Assembly (NCBI RefSeq): GCF_002812705.1
Contig: NZ_CP025030.1
Span: 4,712,001 to 4,776,000 of the forward strand
Reading direction: 5' to 3'
DNA from: Achromobacter spanius
GTDB lineage: Bacteria; Pseudomonadota; Gammaproteobacteria; Burkholderiales; Burkholderiaceae_B
Length of the DNA: 64,000 nt
Part shown: one piece after another, positions 44,501-54,152 of the stretch
Layout of the letters: the number at the start of each line of letters is the position of its first letter
Position numbering within the stretch: the first letter of the stretch is position 1
Made by a program: the position numbers and the translations under genes
Notes under the pieces: generated by a model
What the model saw: only the letters and a program-made list of their open reading frames with translations
Told to the model about the DNA's origin: nothing
Database searches by the model: none

Positions 44501-47500
44501 GTGATGTCGCCTTGCCGCGCAATGACGTTGCTGCCCGTGATATTGAGGGCGTTGCCGGCGTTGATCAGCACGTCGCCTTCGACGCTGCCGACGGTGCTGG
44601 CGCTGTGGAAGACCTTCTTGCTGTCGAGCGAATCCGTCTGCTTGCTGGTGCCATAGCTGAAACCACCCATGGCCCCAAAGCCCGACTTCTTGACCATCTT
44701 GTAGTCGTAGCTGTCCTCGGCGTTCTGGCCGGCCAGGATGTTGACGTCGCGGTCGGCCGACATCACCAGATCCTTCTGCGCGCCAACGTTCGAGCCCGCC
44801 ACGGTCAAGTCGCGTCCAGCCATCAGCACGGCGGTGTCGCCGGTGAAGGTAGTGGACAGGGCCTGTTCCCAATCACTGGCCGTCTTGGTATGCGTGGTCT
44901 TCGACGACAGGAAGCCTTTGGTCTTGTAATGCGTTTCGTCGTAGGCCGAGCCGCTTTGCACCCCAGCGATCAAGTTGATGTCGCGGCCTGCGCCAACGGC
45001 CAATTGCTCACCGGCCGTGACGTCAGCCGCACGCGCGTTGACGTCCTGCCCCGCGATCAGCGTGACGTTGCCATCAGCGGCAATGCTCGAACCGATTTCC
45101 TTGCTGGTACTCAGGTCGTGCCGATTCTTCTTGTTGCGCACCAGCGATTCGCCGTGGCTCTCTTCCAGCGTGGCCAGATTGATATCCCGGCCCGCTTGCA
45201 GACGCACGTCGTCCTTGGCGGTGACCTGCGCCGCCGTCATGGTCAGGTCGCGACCCGCCTGCATGCTGAGATTGCCGGCGTCCACGCGCGACACGCCCGA
45301 GATGTACGAACCCCAGGTCGCGCCGTTGTTTTCCGACGCCGATGTGGATGTCAGCGCGATGTCGCGGCCCGCCGACAGCGCGACGTTGTCGCCCTTGATC
45401 AGCGACACAAGGTTGGTCAGGTCTTCGCGCGCGGCCAGGTTGACGACGGCGCCCTGGATCAGACCGCCGGCCTGGTTGACGATGTTGGCGGCCGTCATGA
45501 CGGTGGCGTCGCGCGCGCCGATGGTGCCGCTGTTGTTGATGTCGCCGTCGGCCGCAAGCTTGACGTCGCGGCCGGCCATCAGGGTGCCGTCACCCTTCAG
45601 GTCGCCTTCGCGCACCAGCAGGTACACCTGCGGGACCAGCACGGTCTCGGTGGTGCCGTCGGGCAGTGTGACGGTCTGTTCGACCAGCCACACCAGGTCG
45701 GTGGTCAATTGGCGTTGCTGCGCTTCGGTCAGCGTCGCGCCAAGCTTGATGCCATTGTCCAAGGCGAATTGCGCGCCGTTGGCAAGCAGCTGCTTGTACT
45801 GACTGTCGTTGTCGCCAAAGCCTTCCAGGAAGCGCTGGCCGGTAGTGGCCAGGATCTGGTCGGCGACTAGCTTCTGTTCGTAGAAGCCGTCGCCCAGGCG
45901 GCGGGGCTGGCCGGACGGCGTCAGGAATTTTGCACCGGCGGGGATCAGGGCGTTCAGGCCGCCGGGGCGGCTGCCCAGGCCGGCATTGACGGAGCCGGAC
46001 GCGCCGGCGTTGCCGACGGGTGCGCCGGGCTGTTGCAGCAGGTCGAACAGATAGTCGCTGGAAACTGTTGGGCGGTTTCCGACGAAGCGCGGGTCGGTGG
46101 CGACGACGTAGGGCGCGTCGGGTGTGCCGCCCACGGCGAAAAGTTGGCTGTCCGGGATGGTGGCGGGGTTGGATACGCTGCGCACGACGCTGCCGCCGGG
46201 CAGGCCGATGCTGGCGATCAGGACGGGGCCGGGCGCGGTGGCGCCGCTGGCGCCGGGGGCCGCGCCGCTCAGTGAGACAGCGACGTTGCCGCCGGAGGTG
46301 CCGACGGGCAGTTCGATGGGTTGGCCGGCCAGGGTCACCTGATAGGCTTCGGAGTATTCCTTGCGGTCACTGTCACGGGCCTGGGTGACCGTGGCCGTTC
46401 CAGTACGCGTGATGATGCGCTGCCCGCCAGCGCCAATGTTGTTGATGGCGGGACCAGAAACGGTCAGGGCGCCGCCTGCGGCGATCTGGCTCTTGTCATT
46501 GGTGACGGTGCCGCTTAGCGTCATGGCGCCACCCGACAGGATCTTGCCGGGGTCGGACGAGACGGTGCGGGTTTCGGTGACGGTTTCTTCGACCTGGTAG
46601 TAGGTGAAGGTGCCGACCAGGCGGTTGTTGAAGTCGGCGTTGAAGTCGCGGATTCGCCGGTCAAGCTCAATGTGCGGGGCTCGATACGCCGCGTAGGCAT
46701 CTTCGTATGCCTTGCGGCGGGCCGCTTCAGCAGTGCATTCCGCCGTGCTGTAGCAATCCCGCTGCGGCGGCACCCAGACGGGCATGGACCCGGAAGGTGG
46801 CGTGACGCCGAAGACGGCCCACACACGCGCATCGGAGCTGTAGACGAACGACTCGGGAACGTCCCAGCAATCGCCCCTGTCCCCACCCGAACACGCTACG
46901 GACTCGGGGATGTACGTGATCGGGATCGGCGCGGTCTCGCCGGCGCGGCCCCTTTTGCTCTGCACGTAGTCAAACGGCGGCCCGTATCGCGATGCCGGAT
47001 ACTTGTCTGACGGCAGCAGGAAGCGGCGCTCGGGATCGTCATCCAGCCATTCGGGAGCCTTGCCGCACAATGCGGTGACCTGGTCGCAGAACCAGTTGGT
47101 CTCCATGTCGTACACGTCGGTCGTGCCCGCCGGTGTCACGTACAACTTGGGGACCGTCATCACAGGCACGACCTGGCTGACGTAGTTCGTGTTGACGTTC
47201 TGCAAGGACGCAGCCGAAATCGCCGCGTTTCCTGCCGCCTCGATCGTGGCCGATGCGTTCAGCAACGACGCGGCCTGGCCGATGGCTTTGCGGTTGGCGT
47301 CCAGCGCGCCGCCGATACGCAGGTCCGCGCCGGAATAGATCAGCGCGTGGTTGCGGTTAACCAGCGATCCCACGCCCAGGTCCAGATCACCGCGTGCCGC
47401 GATGACGGCGCCGCCGCCGGGGCCCGCGCCGTTGACGAGTTCTCCGGCACGGATCGCGATGGTGTTGCCGTAGATGCGGCCGAAGTTGTCCAGGCGGCCG

Positions 47501-50500
47501 GCGGTGATGTTGGTGGAGCCGCCATCGATCAGGCCGGAGTTGGTCAGGCCATTGGCGACGTTGATGGTGTTGGTGCGCCCGGCCAGCAGTTCGCCACTGG
47601 CCTGGTTGTTGAGCGAGGCGGCCGTGATGCTCAGGTCGCGGCCGGCGCTGACGGTGGCGCTGTTGTCCATGGCGCCGCCGACGGACATGCTCAGGTCGCG
47701 GCCGGCGGCAATGGTACCGGTCTGGTTGAGCGAGCCCGTGTAGGTAAAGGACAAATCTTGCGCGGATTGCAGGGTGCCCAGACCTTGCAGGTTCTGGATC
47801 ATGACGGCAAGACGTTCGCCCGCCATGACCTTGCCCTGGTGGTTCTTCAGGACGGCGGCATCGACCGTGGCGTAGCGCTGCGCGGCAACCTCGCCGCCGG
47901 CGTTGTCCAGTTCCCCGGTGGTGACGGTGAGGTCCTGGCCCGCGCTGATGGAGCCGCCCTGGTTGTTCACGCGGTCGGCGACGATGGTCACCAGCTTGCC
48001 CAGCACGCCCTTGGGCGGCGCGGCGGCGGCGGTCAGCGTGGCGCTGTTGTCCAGGCTGGCGGCGTTCAGCGTCAGGGTGTCGTCGGCCTGAATCAGGCCG
48101 CCCCGGTTGTCGACGGCCCCGGGCGTGGCCACGGTAAGATTCCCGCCCGCCAGCGTGCCGCCGGCGTTGCCGACGCGCGCCGCTTCAAGTTGCACGTTGC
48201 CGGCGGCGGCGATCAGTCCTGCGGTGTTGTCCAATTCGCCGCCCAGCTTCAACGCGGCGTCGCCGGCGGACGTCAGCTTGCCGCCCTGGTTGCGCAGGTT
48301 GGCGGCGGTGATGTCAAGGCTGCCGCCATGCAGGACGGCATTGCGCGTGGCGAGGTCGCCTGGCGACGTCAGCGCCAGCTTGCCGATGGCGGAGAGGTTG
48401 CCACCAGAAAGATCCATGCCGCCCGCGGCAAGTGTCATGTCCTTGCCGGCCGCGCTGATGCCTGGATGGGTGATGAAGGCGGCGGTCAGGTTGACGCTGC
48501 CCGGCAGGCTAAGCGTGCCGTCCGCGCCTACGCCCGCGATGAAGCGGCCGGTGTTGCCCAGCGCGCCGATGGCGGTGGCGTTGATGTCGCCACCCGTCAG
48601 CACCGAGCCCGCGTTATCAAGCGTGGTGCCCGCCCGCAAGCTGGCTGCGCCCGCTGCCGACAGGATGCCGGCATTTTGCAGCGCGCCGCCTGCCTGAAGG
48701 TCGATGCCCGCACCGGCCTGGATGCGGCCGTCGGCGTTGGTCGTGAGCGTGCCGGTGGCGTTGACGGTCACGTTGCCCGCCTGCGTGGCGGCGATGCCGC
48801 CCAGCGTGGCGTCCGTGCCCGCGCGCAGCGTCATGTCTTGTCCGGCGGCGGCCGATCCCAAGGCGTTCAGCGCGCCGCCTGAAATGGCAGTCAGTGTTGC
48901 GCCCGCCTGCAGGTTCGACGCAGCGCCCATCACCAGGTTGCCGCGCTGCGTGTCCAGCGTCAGGTCGCCCTGCAATGCCGCGACGGTGCCGCCCACGGTC
49001 ATGCCGTCGCCCGCGCTGAGCGTTTGCGTGATGCCCGCCAGCATGCTGCCCGCGGCAAGCAACGTGCCTTGCGCCGTCGCGGTGAGCGTGGCGGCGGCTT
49101 GCGCCAGGCCTGCCGCGCCCACGGTGACATTGCGGCCCGCCAGCGTCAGATTGGTGTCGCTGGCCGCCGTGCCGTCCACGCGCGCATCGCGCGCGGCGGC
49201 CAGCATCATGTCCTGTACCGAGGCCAGCGCGCCGGTGGCGACCAGGTCGCGCTGGGCTTGCGCCGTCAGCGTACCCGCGGCCTGCACCTGCCCGCCCTGC
49301 TTGACGATCACATCGCGTCCGCCCACCAGCAGGTTGCCGGCCATGGCGTCGCCCAGCGCGGCCGCCGTGCCGCCCAGGCGCGCATCGCCCGTGGCCATCA
49401 GCGTCAGGCCGCCGCCCGCGACGATGACGCCGTCGGATTCCAGGTCACCGCCCGATTGGGCGGTCAGGTTCTGCGCCGCCTGCATGCGGCCGTTTGCGCC
49501 GACACGCAACTGTCCACCGGCGCCAGCCGTCAACGTGCCCTTCAGCGCCGCCACCGTGCCGTCGATGCCAAGGTTGCGCGTGGCGGACAGGCTGGCGGGC
49601 GTACCCGCCGTCACCGTGCCGGTCACGAACAGGTCCCGCGCCGCTTGGGCTTGCAGCAAGCCGCCCGCGCCCGGCACGGCTTCGGCGGTGCCGGCCGTAC
49701 CGGCGACGCGCAGGTCTTGGCCCGCATCGAGAATCAGCGTGTTGCTGCCTTGCGCCAGCCCGCCTTGGCCCACCGTCAGGTCCGCGCCGGCCTCTGCGCG
49801 CAGGGTGCCGTTGGCGACCGTCTTGCCGTTCAGTTCGGCGTTGGTACCGGCGGACAGAAGAATGTCTTTCTGACCGGAAATCGTGCCGCCCGCGATCAGC
49901 TTGCCGCTGGCCTGGGCGTCCAGTTGCTGGCCCGCCTGAAGGACGCTGGCGTTGCCCAACGCCATGTCGCCACCGCTTGCGACCTTGAGCGTGCCTGCGT
50001 CGGCAAGCAGCGTGCCGTCCACACGCAGATTGCCTGGCGTGCTGACTTGCGCGGACTGGCCGGCGATGAACAGGCCGGCCAGCGATGCGCTGGCCGCATC
50101 CGCCACAACGGAGCCATCGGCCTGCACGCGCGACGCGGCCGATGTCGTCATGGCCTGCCCCGCCTGTAGTCGCACGTTACCGGTGGCCAGCGCCTGCCCT
50201 TCCAGCGTGAGGTCGCGCGCGGCTTGCAGCGTCACGTCCTTGAGGGACGTGATCTTGCCGGCGCTTTGTAGGCTTTCTCCCGCGGCAAGACCCACGTTCT
50301 CAGCCGCGGCGATCTGGCCTTGCGCACCGACCGCGATATCGGCGTCGGCTACGGCATTGATGCCGCCCGAGGCCGCCGCTAGCGTGCCGTCGACGGAAAG
50401 CTTGCCCCCGGCCGACAGGTCCAGGTCGCCGTTGGCTCGCAAGGTGCCGGCCAGCGCCATGACGCCACCGGCCTTGCCCGTCGCGCCGCCTTCCGCTTCC

Positions 50501-52176
50501 CATTGCGCGGGCGCATCCATGCGCAAGTCGCGCGCTGCGTCGATGGCGACGCGGCCGGTGGACGCTCCCTTGCCCGACACCCGCGCGTCGCGCCCCGCCG
50601 TCAACGAGACGTCGCCGCGCGCAGCGACCATGCCGTCCAGGTTGAGGTCGGCGGCGGCGCGTAGGCTGGCCGCCCCTCCTGATTGCAGTTGCGCGCTTGC
50701 GCCCGTGGTCAGGTCGCCCCCGGCCTGCGCATTCAGCACACCCGCAGCGGTCACCTGACCGGGCAACACCATATCCCGGCCGGCCTTCAATGCGACCGCG
50801 CCGCGGGCGGTGACCAAGCCGCTGGAATTGACGCCCACCTGGGCCGCGCCCGTGGCGTTTGATGCGGTGCCGCCCGTGCCGGAAGTGCCGCCCCCCGCGC
50901 TAGATCCGCCAGGCGATGAGCCGCCATCGGCGCCAGCGCCTCCCGTACCGGTTCCACCGCCGACCGGTGGTGTCACGCCCGTCGTCGGCAAGGCGCCACC
51001 TATCCGCAGGTTGCGCGCGGACTCCAGACGCACGTCCTGGCCGCCCATCAGCAGCGAACCTCCCAGTGACAGATCCTGTCCCGCCGCGACACGTAGTGCG
51101 CCCTGAGTCTGCAACGCACCCTGCGCGGCAATGCCGACGTCGCCCGCGGCGCTCACATCGACCGAGCCGCCCGCGCCCACGGCGCCCTTTATCTCTGCAT
51201 TGCGGCCGGCGGCAAGTACTACATTGCCCGCCGCCTGCGCCGCGCCATCGACGGCCAGATCACGCCCGCCCGCCAGCCGCAGATTGCGCGCTGCCTGCAC
51301 GGCAGCACTGGGCGCGATGCGCACATCGCCCGCCGCGCTGACCTCCAGGTCGCCTGTCAGGGCTACCAGGTTTCCGCCCACGTTGACGCCAACGCCGGCC
51401 TCGGTGCCGATCAGCCGGATGCTGTTGGCATACATGCCGCCCAGCGCGGCGGTATCCAGCGCCACCGCGGGCGCCGGGCCTTCGCCCGCCCGGGCCGAGA
51501 CCGCGCCCGTCGCGTAGTCCACGCGCGCCGCGCCCGCCGTCACGTTGAGCTGGTTGGCCCACACGCCCGCGTTGATCTCCAGCGTCCGGGCGATCAAGTC
51601 GACCTGGCTGACGCTGGTGCCGTTCAAGCCGTCGCCTTCAACGCGGATCTTGCCCGCCGCCACGTCCAGCGCGATGTTTCCATCGGGACCGACCTGGGGC
51701 CGTCCGGTGGTCAGGGTCGCCCGGTCCGCGTTCAAGAAACCGCAGCCGTTGCAGGTGATGCCCGCCGGGTTGGCGACGATGACATTGGCCCGATTGCCCG
51801 CGACTTCCAGCGTGCCCATCAGTCGCGAGGGGTTCGGCGCGGTGACCTGGTTCAGGATGGTGGTGGCGCGCTGGTTGCCCAGCATGACGTTGCCCGCCAC
51901 CTGCCCGGCAAGCTGGGTCTGGCTGGCGCCGCCGCTGTTGTTCAGCACCACGCCCGACGGACCCACGTTGAACTGCGTGTAGCGGTTGTTGGAAACCCCA
52001 CCGGCCGATGGCGGCGCAATGTTGACGACGGGCACGCCATTGTTGACGCCCACTGATGGCTTCTGGCCGGCCACGTTCTTGTCCACCGAGATCGGCAAGG
52101 TCTGCGCCAGCACCGGCGTCCATACCTGCGTGAAAACGATGGACCAGACGATCAACGAGCGAAGCTTGGACATCAT
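41587..52176 (-). CDS. cdiA: CdiA/FhaB-type contact-dependent inhibition exoprotein with nuclease-like C-terminal toxin
   Basis: About 3529 residues, exported through CdiB. A signal peptide (to LAQ, ~residue 25) is followed by a TPS/haemagglutination domain to ~280 (VANPAGITCNGCGFLNADRA). Long beta-helix FHA-1 repeats (AGRDL-type) follow, with a Gly/Ser-rich insert (~396-440). A Cys/Tyr/Pro-rich segment at ~1660-1870 resembles the receptor-binding region of CdiA proteins, then come FHA-2 repeats and a pretoxin region ending with ETENN (~3240, a VENN-like boundary). The last ~128 residues look like a PD-(D/E)xK nuclease toxin (TFEGAVLDYL ... VIPDAEDK ... ILEIKDVARLSNSAQFRAYA). Starts at ATG 52176 or 52173. 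Confidence 0.92.
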   Translation of the reverse strand: MMSKLRSLIVWSIVFTQVWTPVLAQTLPISVDKNVAGQKPSVGVNNGVPVVNIAPPSAGGVSNNRYTQFNVGPSGVVLNNSGGASQTQLAGQVAGNVMLGNQRATTILNQVTAPNPSRLMGTLEVAGNRANVIVANPAGITCNGCGFLNADRATLTTGRPQVGPDGNIALDVAAGKIRVEGDGLNGTSVSQVDLIARTLEINAGVWANQLNVTAGAARVDYATGAVSARAGEGPAPAVALDTAALGGMYANSIRLIGTEAGVGVNVGGNLVALTGDLEVSAAGDVRIAPSAAVQAARNLRLAGGRDLAVDGAAQAAGNVVLAAGRNAEIKGAVGAGGSVDVSAAGDVGIAAQGALQTQGALRVAAGQDLSLGGSLLMGGQDVRLESARNLRIGGALPTTGVTPPVGGGTGTGGAGADGGSSPGGSSAGGGTSGTGGTASNATGAAQVGVNSSGLVTARGAVALKAGRDMVLPGQVTAAGVLNAQAGGDLTTGASAQLQSGGAASLRAAADLNLDGMVAARGDVSLTAGRDARVSGKGASTGRVAIDAARDLRMDAPAQWEAEGGATGKAGGVMALAGTLRANGDLDLSAGGKLSVDGTLAAASGGINAVADADIAVGAQGQIAAAENVGLAAGESLQSAGKITSLKDVTLQAARDLTLEGQALATGNVRLQAGQAMTTSAASRVQADGSVVADAASASLAGLFIAGQSAQVSTPGNLRVDGTLLADAGTLKVASGGDMALGNASVLQAGQQLDAQASGKLIAGGTISGQKDILLSAGTNAELNGKTVANGTLRAEAGADLTVGQGGLAQGSNTLILDAGQDLRVAGTAGTAEAVPGAGGLLQAQAARDLFVTGTVTAGTPASLSATRNLGIDGTVAALKGTLTAGAGGQLRVGANGRMQAAQNLTAQSGGDLESDGVIVAGGGLTLMATGDARLGGTAAALGDAMAGNLLVGGRDVIVKQGGQVQAAGTLTAQAQRDLVATGALASVQDMMLAAARDARVDGTAASDTNLTLAGRNVTVGAAGLAQAAATLTATAQGTLLAAGSMLAGITQTLSAGDGMTVGGTVAALQGDLTLDTQRGNLVMGAASNLQAGATLTAISGGALNALGSAAAGQDMTLRAGTDATLGGIAATQAGNVTVNATGTLTTNADGRIQAGAGIDLQAGGALQNAGILSAAGAASLRAGTTLDNAGSVLTGGDINATAIGALGNTGRFIAGVGADGTLSLPGSVNLTAAFITHPGISAAGKDMTLAAGGMDLSGGNLSAIGKLALTSPGDLATRNAVLHGGSLDITAANLRNQGGKLTSAGDAALKLGGELDNTAGLIAAAGNVQLEAARVGNAGGTLAGGNLTVATPGAVDNRGGLIQADDTLTLNAASLDNSATLTAAAAPPKGVLGKLVTIVADRVNNQGGSISAGQDLTVTTGELDNAGGEVAAQRYATVDAAVLKNHQGKVMAGERLAVMIQNLQGLGTLQSAQDLSFTYTGSLNQTGTIAAGRDLSMSVGGAMDNSATVSAGRDLSITAASLNNQASGELLAGRTNTINVANGLTNSGLIDGGSTNITAGRLDNFGRIYGNTIAIRAGELVNGAGPGGGAVIAARGDLDLGVGSLVNRNHALIYSGADLRIGGALDANRKAIGQAASLLNASATIEAAGNAAISAASLQNVNTNYVSQVVPVMTVPKLYVTPAGTTDVYDMETNWFCDQVTALCGKAPEWLDDDPERRFLLPSDKYPASRYGPPFDYVQSKRGRAGETAPIPITYIPESVACSGGDRGDCWDVPESFVYSSDARVWAVFGVTPPSGSMPVWVPPQRDCYSTAECTAEAARRKAYEDAYAAYRAPHIELDRRIRDFNADFNNRLVGTFTYYQVEETVTETRTVSSDPGKILSGGAMTLSGTVTNDKSQIAAGGALTVSGPAINNIGAGGQRIITRTGTATVTQARDSDRKEYSEAYQVTLAGQPIELPVGTSGGNVAVSLSGAAPGASGATAPGPVLIASIGLPGGSVVRSVSNPATIPDSQLFAVGGTPDAPYVVATDPRFVGNRPTVSSDYLFDLLQQPGAPVGNAGASGSVNAGLGSRPGGLNALIPAGAKFLTPSGQPRRLGDGFYEQKLVADQILATTGQRFLEGFGDNDSQYKQLLANGAQFALDNGIKLGATLTEAQQRQLTTDLVWLVEQTVTLPDGTTETVLVPQVYLLVREGDLKGDGTLMAGRDVKLAADGDINNSGTIGARDATVMTAANIVNQAGGLIQGAVVNLAAREDLTNLVSLIKGDNVALSAGRDIALTSTSASENNGATWGSYISGVSRVDAGNLSMQAGRDLTMTAAQVTAKDDVRLQAGRDINLATLEESHGESLVRNKKNRHDLSTSKEIGSSIAADGNVTLIAGQDVNARAADVTAGEQLAVGAGRDINLIAGVQSGSAYDETHYKTKGFLSSKTTHTKTASDWEQALSTTFTGDTAVLMAGRDLTVAGSNVGAQKDLVMSADRDVNILAGQNAEDSYDYKMVKKSGFGAMGGFSYGTSKQTDSLDSKKVFHSASTVGSVEGDVLINAGNALNITGSNVIARQGDITLIGKEVNIGAALDTTQEKEFHEIKQTGLSINANTPLVDAMQTAGKMGDAAGKTDNKVMQGLALATTGLAAVNAYDAVAADPKSAGGVSVSINFGVSKSQSTTDRASSSVLGSTVAAGKDLTIVAKGAGSASDVTVTGSRLSAGNNAIIKADGDILLQAAQNTFEQHTKNKSYNGSVGIGVSASSENGIGVMLNIGAGGGRGRADGKDTNWTYTDVVAGNVLALQSGGDTSLIGATASADQIIASVGKNLRIETLQDTSTYDAKQQSAGIQASICIYGYCKSSVSGNVSQGRMDSNFQTATQQAGLKAGDGGFLVNVGQNTTLIGGVISSSEQAVADGLNQLSTGTLIVKDLQNTARYKADQVALSGGYSWGGSGGEEAKQGDVGTNSKGQAAGGADKVPGTSLPTNSNGMSAGMPVVVAASGNANSTTHSAISGGSVVIRDGAGQIALTGKTAAETIAALNRDTSDTLNALKPIFDKEKIEAGFEIASEASRQMGQFLTNRAKEADRIKAQLAAELAKGEQADPNRLLVLNAEFAETRTWAPGGSARNAMTVVIAAASGNVTGSTSDFAMNAALGYLQTQGSQLVKDWADSLPEGVQSESVRAALHGLLACGSAAAQGSACSSAAAGAGLSSVLGYLLATSMGGSNEDIEAKTNLLNGLIASIVGGLGGEAATASAAARIETENNSFYRNRAAVAEATAKERAALEQQLLAGNLSPEAYEQGLRTLDASSSKIDALVTIYNIQKGSALSEQLGRMSDVHAAMFAEAVTGLLTFPGMVASAYELATGETAVSHEEANYFFAALGIIPGAKVGKAVDQIGDLARILKDVPAVAAAKQIAANQAKGKTFEGAVLDYLSVPKNTTSFTANVNGKLVTVIPDAEDKAARILEIKDVARLSNSAQFRAYAALVEDGGAVAKGWGSGNGAFKQFEGIDLVVAPGTKISKNLEDLVIGSGGSIKIFDVKNQTLNPWVR

Positions 52177-52201
52177 GTGCACCTGGGAAACAACAACGGA
52201 T

Positions 52202-53920
52202 TCAGAACTCGAACATCAACGCCATCGCGAAGACGGTGGATGCGGTTTTTAGCGATTCGGGTTTCTTTAGCGGCCAGCCGGCCGACAAGTCGTAGCTGGC
52301 ATTGACCACACTCGCGACACCAGGCAAAGAGAGCCGGCCGCGCACACCCGCGACCGCGCCGACCAACGTGCGGCCGGACAGATACGCGGCGGATGGACCG
52401 CCGACACGCCCCACGTCCACGCCGGTGTACAACTGCTGCCCCGACAGGCCAGTCAGGCCTTCCAGGTTCAGCGACAGATCGTTGCGCAGCGTCCAGCCAT
52501 CCTCGGCAGCCAAGGTCATCTGCCCATCAAAGCCGCGCACGGCATAACGGTTGCCGATGGTGAAGTAGTCGGCGGGCACGATGGCCGTCTTGGCGTGCTG
52601 GATCTGCCAATTGGCCTGATACGCAAAGGGCTGGTCGGCCACCTTGAAGGGCAAGTACAAGCCGGCGTTGGCGGTGTAGATGGTGCTGCGGCCGTTCCAG
52701 TCCGGGTCGCCATAGACGTAGCCGGGCTGGTCGGAGAACTGCGGCAAGGTGCCGCGCACGCCGCCGCCGATATCCAGCACGGCCTGGCCCACATAGTGGC
52801 GGTGCCCGTAGTTGATCTCGTAGCCGGTGACGTCGCGGCGCTGCACGTCGATGGGCACGTCGTTCAGCGTGCTGTCGGTGCGTTTGCGCAGCAGCATGAC
52901 TGACAGGTTGCCCTTGTAGGCCGTGCCGCGGTACGGCACCATCGACACGCCCGCCTGCAACTGCTTGGTGGTGCCGCCGTAGATGATGGGCTCTTCGAAG
53001 CCGGCCACGGTCTGGCGATAGGTGGACTTGCTGGCGCCGGCAAAGACGCTCCAGTAGCCAAACGGCACGCTGTAGTTCACGGACGCGGCGCGCGTGTTGG
53101 AGTTTGCATCGCGCCAACGCGCGTTGCTGTTCCATGAGACCGATAGCTGGTCGTACAGGAACAAGGGGGAATCCAGCGTCAGCCCGGCGTTGACCTGGTA
53201 CTTGCCCACGGAATCCATGCCGCCGTTGTCGCCGCCCACGTAGCCGTGCCAGCGCTTGCCCGTGCCGGGCTTGATCAGGATGTCGGAGTCGCCCAGCTCG
53301 GGGCCGGGCGCGATGTCGATGGCCGCGTCCGCCTGACTGCCCAGGCGCCGGATGTTCTCAAGCGCCTGGTCCAGGTCGCGCTGGTTCAGTTCGCCGCCCG
53401 GCCCCGTGGGCAAGGCGGTACGCCACCAGCCGATAGCGCCCTTGCCCTTGACGGCCGAGATGCGGCCGGGCAGATAGCGCAACGTCAGGGTGCCCGCCGC
53501 CAGCGATTGCTCGGGCACGACGACACGCGCGGTGACCTGGCCGTTGTCGATCAGCAGGTTGATCAGGTATTCCTGCAGGGCGCGCAAGCCCTTGCCGCCC
53601 ACGCATTGGCCGACAACGACCGCGGCGGCGCGGGCAAGCGATTGGGGCGGTTTCGCGCCATCCCAAATGACTTCACGCAGCAGAAAGCAAGGCGTCTCAG
53701 CAGGAAGGACCAGACCGCGCGCGGCGTCCGGCGCTGGCGCCGACAGCACATCGGGCCGTTCGGCCGCGCGGGCGCGCTGGGCGTCAACTTCTTGCTCCTG
53801 ACGGCGTTGGATTTCCGTGCCGCGCAACACGGCATCAGGCACCGATTGCGCCAACGCCGCCGCGCTGCTCGCTACCCCGCAAATCATCACCGTCCACCGC
53901 AACTGCCGGAATCCGCTCAT
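52202..53920 (-). CDS. cdiB: CdiB/FhaC-type two-partner secretion outer-membrane transporter
   Basis: 572 residues of the Omp85/TpsB family. Signal peptide MSGFRQLRWTVMICGVASSA, cleavage near LAQ. A POTRA region (CFLLREVIWDG; QEYLINLLIDNGQVTARVVV) precedes a 16-strand barrel with the GRISAVKGKG-like linker and RYAVRGFDGQMTLAAEDGW, the loop motif VRGF/Y of these transporters. It ends in a C-terminal Phe (LMFEF). It secretes CdiA, encoded 26 bases downstream. Start ATG 53920 overlaps the TGA of a short leader frame with a strong ribosome site. Confidence 0.94.
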   Translation of the reverse strand: MSGFRQLRWTVMICGVASSAAALAQSVPDAVLRGTEIQRRQEQEVDAQRARAAERPDVLSAPAPDAARGLVLPAETPCFLLREVIWDGAKPPQSLARAAAVVVGQCVGGKGLRALQEYLINLLIDNGQVTARVVVPEQSLAAGTLTLRYLPGRISAVKGKGAIGWWRTALPTGPGGELNQRDLDQALENIRRLGSQADAAIDIAPGPELGDSDILIKPGTGKRWHGYVGGDNGGMDSVGKYQVNAGLTLDSPLFLYDQLSVSWNSNARWRDANSNTRAASVNYSVPFGYWSVFAGASKSTYRQTVAGFEEPIIYGGTTKQLQAGVSMVPYRGTAYKGNLSVMLLRKRTDSTLNDVPIDVQRRDVTGYEINYGHRHYVGQAVLDIGGGVRGTLPQFSDQPGYVYGDPDWNGRSTIYTANAGLYLPFKVADQPFAYQANWQIQHAKTAIVPADYFTIGNRYAVRGFDGQMTLAAEDGWTLRNDLSLNLEGLTGLSGQQLYTGVDVGRVGGPSAAYLSGRTLVGAVAGVRGRLSLPGVASVVNASYDLSAGWPLKKPESLKTASTVFAMALMFEF

Positions 53921-53949
53921 ACGACTGGACGCAAACGGACAACCGCCAC
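53917..53949 (-). promoter_or_regulatory. Ten-codon leader frame coupled to cdiB
   Basis: GTG at 53949, preceded at 7 bases by a perfect AGGAGG (53957-53962), encodes VAVVRLRPVV and ends TGA at 53917-53919, overlapping the cdiB ATG (53918-53920). cdiB itself has no comparable ribosome site, so coupling by re-initiation is likely. Confidence 0.5.
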
Positions 53950-53962
53950 TGCGCCGCCTCCT

Positions 53963-54152
53963 GTAGATGTAATTGGCGGGAATTTTGCTACGCGAAACTA
54001 TATATTGCAATATATATCCATTACATTTTTATTTGAATATTGGGACTTACCGCTTTTTGATGACCAAATCAGCCAACTTGATCGCTTTTGTCCACATTTC
54101 GCGAGGCGGATTAGCAGCTTCGTAATAAATCGCGATTTTCCGTTGGCTTCCG
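53963..54152. other. AT-rich spacer upstream of cdiB
   Basis: About 190 bases between the cdiB leader and the stop of the truncated comEC. The stretch 53995-54050 is strikingly AT-rich (tatattgcaatatatatc and tttttatttgaatatt) and probably carries the cdiBAI promoter. No gene is visible. Confidence 0.5.

Noticed and set aside
44203..45870. Long plus-strand frames opposite cdiA, also at 47347-48882 and 49024-50169
   Set aside because: They arise from the repetitive beta-helix codons of cdiA read backwards and have no independent features.
41587..52176. Pure adhesin (FhaB) without toxin activity
   Set aside because: A VENN-like boundary, a PD-(D/E)xK-like C-terminus and immediately adjacent small cytosolic immunity-type genes favour CDI, although adhesive function may coexist.
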